Below, piece after piece: positions 42,465-52,102 of a stretch of 64,000 nucleotides of DNA (positions within the stretch are counted from its first letter, which is position 1; every line of letters begins with the position of its first letter). The notes under the pieces are model-generated. The model ran no database searches. It was not told where the DNA came from and was given only the letters and a program-made list of their open reading frames with translations. Location of the stretch: NCBI GenBank assembly GCA_963790525.1, contig CAWBOV010000005.1:186001-250000 (forward strand), given 5' to 3'. Made by a program: the position numbers and the translations under genes. Origin of the DNA: CAWBOV01 sp963790525 (GTDB taxonomy: Bacteria; Actinomycetota; Actinomycetes; Mycobacteriales; Jatrophihabitantaceae).

Positions 42465-42677
42465 TCATGTGTCGTGATTGGCGAGGCTGTCCAGCGAGTC
42501 GATCACCTTGTCGAAGGCATCGCGCATCTTGTCGGCGACCCCTTCGACGGCCTCGTCCACCGCGTCGCGCGCCTTCCGCGCGGCGGCCGCCGCCCTCGAC
42601 GGTTCCGTCCCGTCGTCGGGCTTGTCGGGCTCGTCGGGCTCACCTGACGCGGAGGTCTCTGTCGGTTCGGACATCAT
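42465..42677 (-). CDS. Small acidic hypothetical protein
   Basis: 70 residues. The first 30 are Glu/Asp/Pro-rich and disordered (EPTETSASGEPDEPDKPDDG). The rest is an amphipathic helix, KARDAVDEAVEGVADKMRDA then FDKVIDSLDSLANHDT, with heptad-like spacing, resembling small coiled-coil or late-embryogenesis-like stress proteins. No known domain. GGGGATGA lies before the double ATG. It sits between the exonuclease and sixA, all on the minus strand. Coding GC pattern fits its neighbours. Confidence 0.55.
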   Translation of the reverse strand: MMSEPTETSASGEPDEPDKPDDGTEPSRAAAAARKARDAVDEAVEGVADKMRDAFDKVIDSLDSLANHDT

Positions 42678-42768
42678 TCATCCCCCTCGAGGACGTGGGC
42701 ACCCGTTCCATGATGCGCCACTGGGCCAGGGCGCCCGAGGAACCGGCAGGCAGTGGCCGGCGGTCGGG

Positions 42769-43275
42769 TCACGGCACCTGCTCGATGTCGAGATCACCGG
42801 GCCGAGCGACGAACCGCAGCTGCACCGTCCAACCCTCCGGATCGTCCCAGGCCCCGTCGACGTCGAACACGGCCACCGCGCACGTCGCCAGTCCACGGGA
42901 CAGCCGCGAATCACCCGGGACCAGATCCGCCGCGAGCTCCTCGACGGCCGGGTTGTGACCGACGACCAGGAGCGTCGACGTGTCCTCGGGCGTGTCGGCG
43001 AGCACGTCGTAGAGGTCGTCGAGCGTGTCGTCGTAGATCCGCTCGTCGAACACCGGGGCGGGCGCCTGTCCGAGCCCGGCGGCGATCAGCTCCCAGGTCT
43101 GGCGGGTGCGGGTGGCGGGCGAGACGACGACCCGGTCGGCGACGATCCCCTGGCCGGCCAGCCACGGGCCGAGGCGTTCGGCGTCCCGGCGACCCCGGGG
43201 TGCGAGCTCGCGCGCCTCGTCGTCCATTCCGGCCATCGCCTTGGCGTGGCGCACCAGCACCAGTACCGCGCTCAT
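42769..43275 (-). CDS. Histidine phosphatase superfamily protein, SixA type
   Basis: 168 residues of the branch-1 histidine phosphatase fold: LVLVRHAKAMAGMDDEAREL with the catalytic RHxK, RDAERLGPWLAGQGIVADRV, VVSPATRTRQTWELIAAGLG (Arg) and STLLVVGHNPAVEELAADLV with the second His. Small size without a lid domain matches SixA, which dephosphorylates phosphohistidine phosphotransfer proteins in E. coli. In actinobacteria the target is not established. Confidence 0.88.
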   Translation of the reverse strand: MSAVLVLVRHAKAMAGMDDEARELAPRGRRDAERLGPWLAGQGIVADRVVVSPATRTRQTWELIAAGLGQAPAPVFDERIYDDTLDDLYDVLADTPEDTSTLLVVGHNPAVEELAADLVPGDSRLSRGLATCAVAVFDVDGAWDDPEGWTVQLRFVARPGDLDIEQVP

Positions 43276-43326
43276 GTCAGCAACCTAGTTCACCACCCTG
43301 GACCCACCGGCCGAACCCGTGCGAGC

Positions 43327-45479
43327 TCAGACGGGGACCGCCTCGCGCGGCTCCTCGTGTTCGGTGTGCGGATAGGACGGCGCGACCCGCAGCAGCCGGG
43401 CGACGCCCGCCGGGAGGTACCAGTTCCACGATCCGAACAGCGAGACCAGCGACGGCACGAGCAGCGCGCGGACGACGGTGGCGTCGAGCAGGATGCCGAA
43501 CCCGAGGCCGGTGGCGAGGGTCTTGAGGTCGGTCCCGGGACCCGATGCGAGCGCGGCGAAGGCGAGGAAGAGGATCAGCGCGGCGCTGGTGACCAGCCGC
43601 CCGGTGCGCCCCACGCCCTCGATCACGGCGGCGTTGGTCGAGCGGGCGCCGTCGTACTCCTCGCGGATGCGCGACAGGATGAACACCTCGTAGTCCATGG
43701 ACAGCCCGAAGAGGAATGCGAACACCATCAGCGGGATCCAGAACGTGACCGCGCCGGTGGCCTGGATGCCGAACAGCGCGTTGGAGCCGTGGCCGTCCTG
43801 CCAGAAGAGCACCATCACGCCGAGCGTCGCCGCGAGCGAGATCAGGTTCAGCAGCACGGCTTTGAGCGGCAGCAGCAGCGACCGGAACGCCCGGACCAGC
43901 AGGACGTAGGTCAGCAGCGCGATCAACGCCAGCATCAGCGGGAAGTTGCCGTAGACGGCGTGCAGGAAGTCGATCTGGGCGGCGCCGATCCCGCTCACGC
44001 CGACGACGCCGGGCAGGTCGTGCACGGCGGCCTTGACCCGCTTGACCGTCCCGACGCTCTGGGAGTTCACCGTCTCCGTCGTCCGGGACCACGACGACCA
44101 CCGGTCTGACCGCCGCGGCTGCTGCCGGCGCCCGGTCGGCACGAAGCACGTGCCGCACGCCCGTGCACCTGGGCGATCGTGGTCGCGACGGCGCGGTGCC
44201 TGATCGGTGCTGACCAGCACCTCCATCGGCGTCAGCGTGCCGGTGGTGACGCCGCCCTTCTCCAGGGTCTGCAGCGCCTCGTAGGCCGGCCCGTTCTTGG
44301 CCAGGGACGCCGACGACGCCAGGCCGATCTTGATGCCGAGGAACACGCCGATCAGCGCGAACAGGGCGACCAACGCGCCACCCGCGGCGACCCACCGACG
44401 GCGCACCACCACCGGCGGCCCAGCGAGCTCCAGAACCGGCTGGCCCGGTTCTCGTGGCGGATCTTCGGCCAGTCGACCCGCGGCCCGATGCCGCCCAGGA
44501 TCGCCGGCGTGAGCGTCAGCGTCGTCAGCACGCTCGCCAGCGGGATCAGCGCGCCGCCGTAGCCCATGCTGCGCATGAACGGGACCGGCAGCACCACCAG
44601 GGCGATGCAGGCCGATCGCGACCGTTACCCCGCTGAACAGGACCGCGTGCCCGGCCGTCTGCATGGCGACCACCACCGCGTCGTGGTTGTCGCGGCCGTG
44701 GTCGCGCTCCTCCCGCCAGCGGGTGACCAGCAGCAGCGAGTAGTCGATCGCCACGCCGAGCCCGATCAGCGCGATGAGGAACTCGCACGATGAAGGAGAC
44801 GTCGGTGACGTAGGTGATGGGGAGCAGCATCAGGAACGTCGCCAGGATCGAGACCGCGGCGACGACGAGGGGCAGGAACGCCAGGAACGAGGCGAACACG
44901 AACGCCAGCACGATCAGGGCGCCCAGGGCACCGATCATCGTCTCGGCGAGCACGCCAGGTCCGCTGCTGCTGTCTCCGACCGCGAGCGCGTCCTCGCCGG
45001 TCACGCCGATGACTGCCCCGGGCGGCGCGGCCTGGGTGGCCGCCGCGCGCACCGGTTCGGTGATGCAGCTTGGCGGTCGGGGACGGGTTGAAGCGGTAGA
45101 ACACGAGCGCGTAGGCGGTGCGGTCGTCGGTGGTGCGGAAGGCCTTGTCGCCGGTGTTGGCCTCGTCGACGACCCGGACGTCGGGGACGCCCGAGGCCAC
45201 GGCGGCGAACACCTTCGCGACAGCCGCCTCGTTGCCCGTGATGGTCGACCCGGCGGGGAGCGTGACCGTCACGACGAACGGGTTGGTGTCACCGCCGTTG
45301 CCGAACGCCTTCTCGATGCTGTGCGCGGTCTCGGTGCCCGGCTGGCCCGGCAGCGAGAAGTCGATCGTCAGGCGGCTGGTCGTCGTGCTGGCCAGCCCCG
45401 CGCCGGCGAGGAACACGACCGCCCAGAACCCGATGACCCACCGGCGATGCCTGAGCACGAACTCGGCTAGCTGCTGCAT
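43327..45479 (-). CDS. MMPL family transporter (frame broken by indels)
   Basis: Large RND-related exporter of the MmpL/SSD class. N-terminus: MQQLAEFVLRHRRWVIGFWA (TM1), the first periplasmic domain SLPGQPGTETAHSIEKAFGN, then TM2-6 including IGALGALIVLAFVFASFLAF and LIALIGLGVAIDYSLLLVTR with the conserved Gly-x-x-x-Asp-Tyr. The second half repeats this with FLGIKIGLASSASLAKNGPA and LMVFAFLFGLSMDYEVFILS, then a cytosolic end TEHEEPREAVPV. Frame changes are near 45065, 44787, 44605, 44415, and 44090-44210. In total about 715 residues. The second DY (GLSMDYEVF) confirms an MMPL. Substrate likely a lipid or hydrophobic compound, unknown. Confidence 0.85.
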
Positions 45480-45703
45480 CTGCTCCCCCTTGACGGCCGA
45501 GGTACTGCATGCCCAAGAGGATAAACGGGGGCACCGACAATGCTGAGTGAATTCTGGGATGCAGCTGTGCGATCACCTAGGGATGCGCCCCTGGCCCCCG
45601 ACGGACGGGATAGGGACAAGTACCGATGCCGACGGTCACCTCAGCCGACCAGATTCGTCCTCACGCGGCGGGCCACCGCCGCAGGGACACAGGGGAGACC
45701 GTC

Positions 45704-45871
45704 ATGAGCATGCCGTTGATCTACAGCCGGGCCGAGATCCAGTACCGCCAGGAGCGTGTGGCCGACGCGTTCGAGACCGCGCGCGAGCGCAAGCAGTACC
45801 GCCGCTCGGCCCATCGCCGCGAGCGTCGCAGCCACCTGCCGTTCACCCACCGCGGCGGGCTGAGCCACTGA
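45704..45871 (+). CDS. Small basic hypothetical protein
   Basis: 55 residues, strongly basic: MSMPLIYSRAEIQYRQERVA, DAFETARERKQYRRSAHRRE, RRSHLPFTHRGGLSH. It is one long charged helix with a His/Arg-rich tail, which looks RNA- or DNA-binding, but I recognise no family. ATG 45704 is 8 nt after GGGGAG. A frame starting at 45626 would add 26 residues without Shine-Dalgarno support. It lies between the divergent MMPL gene and the AAA-LuxR gene. The 224 bp from 45480 to 45703 contain no other gene. Confidence 0.5.
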   Translation: MSMPLIYSRAEIQYRQERVADAFETARERKQYRRSAHRRERRSHLPFTHRGGLSH

Positions 45872-45936
45872 GCTCTGACGTCCTGACGACGGGCGGGGAC
45901 GTGCCCGTTGTCAGGGTCAGGCAGGAAGATGACGGG

Positions 45937-48876
45937 GTGCCGATCGCCCGCAATCCGCTGCTGGGACGCGCCGAGGAGATGACCTCGGTGCTGGCACTGC
46001 TGCGCGAGGTCGACGCCGGGGACGGCGGCGCCCTGGTCCTGTCCGGTGACGCGGGTGTCGGCAAGACCCGTCTGCTCACCGAGATCGCGGACCAGGCCGT
46101 CCACGGCGGCTTCCGTGTCCTCGTGGGTCACTGCATCGACTTCGGTGGCACCGGCCTGCCGTACCTGCCGTTCACCGAGATCTTCGGCAGCCTGGACGTC
46201 GCGGAACCCGTGCTCGCCGCGGACCTGGTCACCCGGTTCCCCGCCATCGGCCGGCTGCGCCCCAGCAGGCGGGTGATGACCGCCTCGCCCGACGGCAGCG
46301 AGGGCCCGCTGGACCGGGCGGCACTCTTCGACGACGTCCTGGGCGCCGTCACCGCGCTGGCGGCGGACCGCCCGACCGCGTTGATCGTCGAGGACGCCCA
46401 CTGGACGGACCAGTCCACCCGCGACCTGCTCGGCTTCATCCTGGCGCGCCTGCCGGCCGCGTCGCTCGCCGTGCTCGTCTCCTACCGCAGCGACGACCTC
46501 CACCGCCGGCACCCGCTGCGGAAGGTCGTCGGCGAGTGGATCCGGCTGCCGGGCGTGCGGCGGCTGGACCTCGGGCCCCTGGCGGCCGACGACGTCCGCG
46601 CGCTGGTCCGCAACCTGCAGGGACGCCCGCTGGCCGAGCGCGACGTGGGAGAGATCGTCGCCAGGTCCGAGGGCAATCCGTTCTTCGCCGGTGAACTGGC
46701 CAGCGCCACCGTCGGCGGGCGCAGCTTCACCACCGGCCTGCCCGTCGCCCTCGCCGACGTGCTGCTGGGACGGCTCGATCAACTCTCCGACGCCGCCCGG
46801 CAGGTCGTGGCCCTGGCGGCCGTGGCCGGGCGCCGGGTCCGCCACGATCTGCTGGCGCGCGTCAGCGGCCTGGCCGAGTCCGACCTCAACTCCGCGCTGC
46901 GCGAAGCCGTCGACGCCAACGTCCTGGAGGTGTTCGGCGACGGCGGGTTCGGCTTCCGCCATGCCCTGCTGGCCGAGGCGATCTACGACGACCTGCTGCC
47001 CGGCCAGCGCGTCAGCATGCACGCCGCCTACGTCGCGGCCCTGGACACGGCCCGCGAGCTCGGCACCGCCACCGAGCTGGCCCGGCACGCCCGCGCGTCG
47101 AACGACCTGGTCACGGCACTGCGCGCCGGACTGCAGGCGGGCGCCGAGGCGATGCGGGTCGCCGCCCCGGAGGAGGCGAAGGCGCACTACGAGCACGCGT
47201 TGGAACTCAACGCGCTGCTGCCCGAGAGCGACCGCGTCGACCAGGTAGCGCTGAGCCGGTCCGCGGCCGCTGCCGCGACGGCAGCGGGCCACCCGCTCCG
47301 CGCGCTGGCCCTCATCCGCGCTGCCCTGGACACGGTGTCCGCCGACTCGGCTCCGCTGCTCCGCGCCGAGCTGCTCACCACCCTGGCGCGCGATCTGCTG
47401 TCGGTGGACATGGACGTCACGGCCGTCGCGGTCACGGACGAGGCGCTGCGGCTCGTGCCGGCCGAGCCACCGTCGCGCGCCCGGGCCGAGCTGGCGGCCC
47501 TGCACGCGCACGCCACCATGGCGATCGGACGCGATGCGGAGTCACTGCGGTGGGTCGAAACCGTGCTCCGGATCGCCGACGCCATCGGGGATCCGGACAT
47601 CGCCGTGGACGCGCTGACGACCGCGGCGATCCTGCAGCGCCGCGCGGGCGATCCTGCCGCGGCGGTCGCCCAACTGACCGCGGTGGCCGAGACGGCCCGG
47701 GCCTCCGGCGAGATCTGGACCGAGCTGCGCAGCCGCTACAACATCGGGATGGTGCACTACTACGCGGGTGATCTGGCGGCCGCGACGGGCGCGTTCGCGA
47801 TGGCCACGGCGCGCGGGCGCGAGATCGGGCGCCCATGGTCGCCCTACGCCCTCCCGGCGCGCCAGATGCTGAGCCTGGTGCAGTACGTCAGCGGCGACTG
47901 GGACGCGAGCGCGCAGACCGCCGACCACACCGGCGACTCGCCGCCGCCACTGGCCGAAGCCGGCCTGACGGCGGTGGGCCTGGCGGTGCGCGCCGGCCGG
48001 GGCGAGGACGCCGCGCTGGGCGCGCTGCCGCTGCTGCGGCCCTGGTGGCACCACGACGGCTGGATGATCATGCAGAGCGCACCCGCGGGCGCGGACCTGC
48101 TGGCCCAGGCCGGGCGCCCGGACGAGGCGCTGGATCTGCTCGACGACGCGGTCGCGACGCTCAGCGAGCTCTGGCAGGACGAGTGGTTCCTCGGACGGCT
48201 GCGGCTGTGCGCCGCCGCGCTCGGGGTCGTCGCCGGGGCGCTGGGGTCCCGGTCGCAGAGCGAGCGGGCGCTCTGGCACGAGCGGGCCGCGGCCTACTAC
48301 GCCGCCGGGGAGCAGACCCTCGTCCGCGGACTGCCGGCCGGTCACCAGCTCGGGGTCGAGGGCCAGGCCTGGACGCAGCGGCTGCGGGCCGAGTGGGCGC
48401 GGGTGCGCTGGATCGCCGACATCGACGCACCGGCGCTGGAGGAGCAGATCGCGCTCTGGCAGGAGGCCGTCGACGGGTTCGGCTACGGCGACGTGTTCGA
48501 GCTGGCCCGGTCACGCACGCGCGGCGCCGCGGTACTCCGCGCCGCGGGGCGGTCGGCGGAGGCGGCGGAGGTGGCCGACCTGGCGCGCGCCTCGGCCCGG
48601 GCGTTGCGGGCCGCGCCGCTGCTCGCGGAGATCCGCCTGCTCGGCACGTCACCCGCGCGGACCCCGCGGGAACACACCGGCACGGCGCTCACCGATCGCG
48701 AACGCGAGGTGCTCGAACTCCTCGCCCAGGGTCGGTCGAACCGCCAGGTCGCCGCCCAGCTGTTCATCAGCCAGAAGACGGTCAGCGTGCACGTCTCCAA
48801 CATCCTCGCCAAGCTGGGAGTCCGCAGCCGCACCGAGGCGGCCGCGATCGCCCGCCGCGACAACCTTCTCGGGTGA
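45937..48876 (+). CDS. Large AAA/LuxR-family transcriptional regulator (LAL type)
   Basis: About 979 residues. N-terminal AAA-type ATPase: PLLGRAEEMTSVLALLREVD, Walker A GGALVLSGDAGVGKTRLLTE, Walker B ALIVEDAHWTDQSTRDLLGF, FVSYRSDD-like sensor (VLVSYRSDDL). A long helical TPR-like middle region (about 370-890) follows. A C-terminal LuxR HTH closes it: LTDREREVLELLAQGRSNRQ and QLFISQKTVSVHVSNILAKL. GTG 45937 is 9 nt after AGGAAG; GTG 45901 would add 12 residues. Such LAL regulators control nearby catabolic or secondary-metabolism genes; the PEP-utilising-type gene 73 nt downstream is the obvious target. Unlike its neighbours, this 2.9-kb gene has no frame errors. Confidence 0.9.
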   Translation: MPIARNPLLGRAEEMTSVLALLREVDAGDGGALVLSGDAGVGKTRLLTEIADQAVHGGFRVLVGHCIDFGGTGLPYLPFTEIFGSLDVAEPVLAADLVTRFPAIGRLRPSRRVMTASPDGSEGPLDRAALFDDVLGAVTALAADRPTALIVEDAHWTDQSTRDLLGFILARLPAASLAVLVSYRSDDLHRRHPLRKVVGEWIRLPGVRRLDLGPLAADDVRALVRNLQGRPLAERDVGEIVARSEGNPFFAGELASATVGGRSFTTGLPVALADVLLGRLDQLSDAARQVVALAAVAGRRVRHDLLARVSGLAESDLNSALREAVDANVLEVFGDGGFGFRHALLAEAIYDDLLPGQRVSMHAAYVAALDTARELGTATELARHARASNDLVTALRAGLQAGAEAMRVAAPEEAKAHYEHALELNALLPESDRVDQVALSRSAAAAATAAGHPLRALALIRAALDTVSADSAPLLRAELLTTLARDLLSVDMDVTAVAVTDEALRLVPAEPPSRARAELAALHAHATMAIGRDAESLRWVETVLRIADAIGDPDIAVDALTTAAILQRRAGDPAAAVAQLTAVAETARASGEIWTELRSRYNIGMVHYYAGDLAAATGAFAMATARGREIGRPWSPYALPARQMLSLVQYVSGDWDASAQTADHTGDSPPPLAEAGLTAVGLAVRAGRGEDAALGALPLLRPWWHHDGWMIMQSAPAGADLLAQAGRPDEALDLLDDAVATLSELWQDEWFLGRLRLCAAALGVVAGALGSRSQSERALWHERAAAYYAAGEQTLVRGLPAGHQLGVEGQAWTQRLRAEWARVRWIADIDAPALEEQIALWQEAVDGFGYGDVFELARSRTRGAAVLRAAGRSAEAAEVADLARASARALRAAPLLAEIRLLGTSPARTPREHTGTALTDREREVLELLAQGRSNRQVAAQLFISQKTVSVHVSNILAKLGVRSRTEAAAIARRDNLLG

Positions 48877-48949
48877 CATCGGGGACGTTCCGCGTCCGGC
48901 ACCGTATCTTGCAACGGACTGCTGGACACCGCACACGAGGAGAGCACTG

Positions 48950-50689
48950 ATGACGGACGCGGCACGTACCGACCGGTGGCTGATCGACACGGACCTGGGG
49001 ACGAGGTACCCGATCTACACCAGGCTCAACGCCAACGACGTGCTCCCCGACCCCATCACCCCGCTCGGCGCGAGCCTGTGCTGGGTCCCCGAGATCATGG
49101 CCGGCTGGTGGCTCGGCTACGCCCAGACCGGCGCGTTCACCGCCGCCGAGGCAGCCGCCGGGGGAAAGACCTCCGCCTGCGGCTTCGTGTACGGCCGCCT
49201 CTACGTGAACATGACCGCGTCCCGGATCCTCGGCGTGCGCGCGGGCATCGGCTGGAAGGGCATGGACGTCGCCTTCTTCGGCAACAACCCCGACGCCCCG
49301 CCCCACGAGGACATGCCCGAGGACGACAACCCCGCGGCCTCGGCGGCCATGGCCGCGCAGACGCAGTGGGCGCTGACCACGACCGTGTACGAGGACCTCG
49401 ACGAGGAGACCGCGATCGCGGATCGGCTGCGCGAGCAGCGCCCCGACTTCTCGACCATGAGCGCGAACGCCGTGCTGGCCCACGCCCGCTCGGTGATGCC
49501 GATGGAGCGCCTGGCCTGGCGCGGGGAGGTGCGCGGCGGATCGCAGGCGGCGACCGGACCCGCCGTGGCCAACGCCGTGCTCGGCGAGGCCGGCGCGTCC
49601 CTGGTACCGACGCTCATCTCCAGCGCCGGCGACGTCGAGTCCGCGGCGCCGTCGTTCGCACTGTGGGACCTGTCGCGCCTGGTCGCGGCCGACCCCGCGC
49701 TCATGGCGGAGTTCGACAAGGGCAGCGGGGATCTCCACGCGCGGATCAGCGCGGGCTTCCCCGACTTCGCTGCGGCGTTCGCGACCTTCCAGCAGGAGTT
49801 CGGTTACCGCGGCCCCTCGGAGTGGGACCTCGGCTCCCCGACCTGGGAGACCCACCCGGAGCTCCCGCTCTCCCTCATCGACCGGCTGCGGCTGCTGAGC
49901 GATGACCGCTCCCCCCAGGCGGGCGAGGCGAGTCTGCGGGCCGCCGCAGCGACCGCGTGGAGCACGGCCCTGGACCTCCTCGGTGGGGACGCGGAGAAGG
50001 AGGCGACGCTGCGGATGGCCGTCGCGTCGGGGCAGCGCTTCAGCTCCTGGCGCGAGCGGGCGAAGGTCAACTGCATCAAGATCCTGCACGAGGCTCGGAT
50101 CGCCCTGCTCGAGCTGGGGCGGCGCCTGCACGCCGCCGGTCACCTCGAACGCCCCGAGCAGATCTTCATGGCGATCGCGGACGAGCTGGCCATCCTGATG
50201 ATCGACCCGGGCGCGCTGGGCGACACCCTCGCCGTCCGGGAGCAGGAGTGGCGCGCGCTGTTCGACCTGCAGGAGCCGACCTTCATCGACGCGCGCAAGC
50301 CGATCACGCCCGTGTCGCAGCTGCCCCGGCGGTCGGCGCCGACCGCTCCGCGCGCCGCAGTGGGCGACGTCATGCGCGGCGCGCCGGCCTCGGCCGGCGT
50401 GGCCACCGGACGGGTGCGCGTGGTGCGCTCGCTGGACGACATCGGTGACTTCGAGCCCGGCGAGATCCTCGTCGCGCCGCAGACCGACCCGTCCTGGACG
50501 CCCCTGTTCATGGTGTCCGGTGCGGTGATCGTGGACGTCGGATCCCTGGTGAGCCACGCGGTCATCGTCAGCCGGGAGCTCGGCATCCCCTGTGCGGCCG
50601 GCGTGACCGACGCGTCCCTGCGCCTGCGCACCGGCGACCTCGTGACCGTCGATGCCACCGAGGGAACGGTGACGGTACTGGAGATCTGA
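48950..50689 (+). CDS. PEP-utilising-enzyme-type protein with swivelling His domain, no ATP-grasp domain
   Basis: 579 residues. The C-terminal ~95 residues are a PEP-utilisers mobile domain: VMRGAPASAGVATGRVRVVR, FEPGEILVAPQTDPSWTPLF and GSLVSHAVIVSRELGIPCAA, with the phospho-His near residue 536. The N-terminal ~460 residues resemble the central substrate-binding domain of rifampicin phosphotransferase-type enzymes (VPEIMAGWWLGYAQTG, FVYGRLYVNM, WRERAKVNCIKILHEARIAL). The ATP-grasp domain that normally phosphorylates the His is absent. Either a separate ATP-grasp protein acts with it, or it has another phosphate source. RBS is GAGGAG before ATG 48950. Confidence 0.75.
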   Translation: MTDAARTDRWLIDTDLGTRYPIYTRLNANDVLPDPITPLGASLCWVPEIMAGWWLGYAQTGAFTAAEAAAGGKTSACGFVYGRLYVNMTASRILGVRAGIGWKGMDVAFFGNNPDAPPHEDMPEDDNPAASAAMAAQTQWALTTTVYEDLDEETAIADRLREQRPDFSTMSANAVLAHARSVMPMERLAWRGEVRGGSQAATGPAVANAVLGEAGASLVPTLISSAGDVESAAPSFALWDLSRLVAADPALMAEFDKGSGDLHARISAGFPDFAAAFATFQQEFGYRGPSEWDLGSPTWETHPELPLSLIDRLRLLSDDRSPQAGEASLRAAAATAWSTALDLLGGDAEKEATLRMAVASGQRFSSWRERAKVNCIKILHEARIALLELGRRLHAAGHLERPEQIFMAIADELAILMIDPGALGDTLAVREQEWRALFDLQEPTFIDARKPITPVSQLPRRSAPTAPRAAVGDVMRGAPASAGVATGRVRVVRSLDDIGDFEPGEILVAPQTDPSWTPLFMVSGAVIVDVGSLVSHAVIVSRELGIPCAAGVTDASLRLRTGDLVTVDATEGTVTVLEI

Positions 50690-50767
50690 GCTCCGTCAGC
50701 CCTAGTTTCTGCTGATTCACTTCAGTAAGGTGTGGAGTCTCGACCTGACCCGAGGAGCCGCACCGTC

Positions 50768-51329
50768 ATGGCACCGTTGATCCGCTATCCCATCCAGCAG
50801 CACGCCTATCTGGTCAACGACCTCGACACGTCGATCCAGCGATGGATCGACACCACCGGCGCCGGCCCGTTCTGGGTCAGCCGGGACCACGTCGGTGTCG
50901 ACGAGACCTACCGCGGCGCGCCGGTGCGAGCAGCGGATGAGCTATGCCTTCGGCGGCACCGGCCCGACCCACGTCCAGCTCATCCAGCAGATGGACGAGG
51001 GGCCGTCGATCTACCGCGACATGTACGCGCCCGGCGAGGAGGGCTTCCACCACGTCGCCATGCTCGTGCCCGAGGACAAGCACTCCGCCGAGGTCGACCA
51101 CTTCCGCCGGGCCGGGTTCGAGGTGGCCTGCACGATGTGGTCCTACGTCGACGTCGCCTACATCGACACCCGCAGCGCGATCGGGTGCTTCGTCGAACTG
51201 CATGGCGCCAACGAGGAGATCTACAACCTGTTCCGGCTCTTCCACGACTCGCACGCCGAGTGGGACGGCGTCACCGACCCGGTGCGCGTGCGCAACCGCA
51301 GCTCCTCGGCCACCGCAACCTCCCACTGA
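50768..51329 (+). CDS. VOC-family (glyoxalase/dioxygenase-like) protein (one indel)
   Basis: Vicinal-oxygen-chelate protein of about 186 residues. First part from ATG 50768: IRYPIQQHAYLVNDLDTSIQ, RWIDTTGAGPFWVSRDHVGV. After one surplus base near 50927 the frame continues EQRMSYAFGGTGPTHVQLIQ, GFHHVAMLVPEDKHSAEVDH and IDTRSAIGCFVELHGANEEI. The metal ligands would be His in QQHAYLV, Glu/Gln in the ThVQLIQ strand, His in FHHVAML and Glu in FVELHG, so a one-metal active site is complete. GAGGAG precedes the ATG. Co-oriented with the PEP-utilising-type gene (78-nt gap), suggesting a shared catabolic function. Confidence 0.78.
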
Positions 51330-51369
51330 CCCCTGCCGTGGGCAGCGCCGCGCAGACCGCCGCCTGCGG

Positions 51370-51963
51370 TCAGGTGCGTTCCTCGGCGACCGGAGGCGCG
51401 TCGAGCGCGGGGACGGCGTCGATGATCCGCGGGGCGGCCGGAGGCTGAGCCGGCCGGCCTGACGCGCCCGCGCGACCGGGCTGCCCGGTCGGGCGCGGTT
51501 GCGGCACCTCCGCCTGACTGCCCGGATCGTTCAGGGACAGCCGCCAGAGGTAGTCGTTGTAGGCGGCGTGGAAGCGGTCGCCCTCGCTGCGGGCCGGGCT
51601 CGTGTCACTCTGCGGCATGAGGTAACCGCGGTAGGGAACGGCAATGCCGCCGTCCGCGCCCGTCCGGGCCACGAGATCGGCCGGCCCGACCTGGGCCAGG
51701 CCACCACCCCCGCGCACGGCCAGTTCGCCGCCGGTGGACGGCAGTTGGGCCGCGGCGCCCCGGATCCTGTCGCGCAGCATCCGCAGCCAGAAGACGACCG
51801 CGAAGATGCTGAAGGCCCACCACTGGAAGGCATAGCCGAAGTTCTGCAGGTCGAAATGCTTGGCGTCGGACACGTGCAGCTGCCAGCGGCCGAGGAACAC
51901 CATGCCCACCGCCGCTGCCCAGACGAGCAGATGCACCACGACCCATCCCGGGGTCAGGAACAT
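51370..51963 (-). CDS. Actinobacterial membrane protein, often labelled glucitol-operon regulator-like
   Basis: 197 residues. Two N-terminal membrane helices: LTPGWVVVHLLVWAAAVGMV with FLGRWQLHVS, and FGYAFQWWAFSIFAVVFWLR, then a cytosolic, Ala/Pro-rich tail with SEGDRFHAAYNDYLWRLSLN. Database names for this family mention a glucitol operon regulator, but nothing here shows DNA binding and I would treat it as a membrane protein of unknown function. ATG 51963 follows GGAAGG by 6 nt and is preferred to the upstream 51981 start. It converges on the VOC gene. Confidence 0.65.
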   Translation of the reverse strand: MFLTPGWVVVHLLVWAAAVGMVFLGRWQLHVSDAKHFDLQNFGYAFQWWAFSIFAVVFWLRMLRDRIRGAAAQLPSTGGELAVRGGGGLAQVGPADLVARTGADGGIAVPYRGYLMPQSDTSPARSEGDRFHAAYNDYLWRLSLNDPGSQAEVPQPRPTGQPGRAGASGRPAQPPAAPRIIDAVPALDAPPVAEERT

Positions 51964-52102
51964 CGTCACCTTCCTGCGCACCCTGTCGACGATACCGCCG
52001 GAGAAAGATCATCCGAATGGATGGACGTGACCTGGGTCACGGTGAGAGGGTCGGAAACCCACGCCGTTCCCCCGACGGCACCGAGGACGAAGGCGACCTC
52101 AC

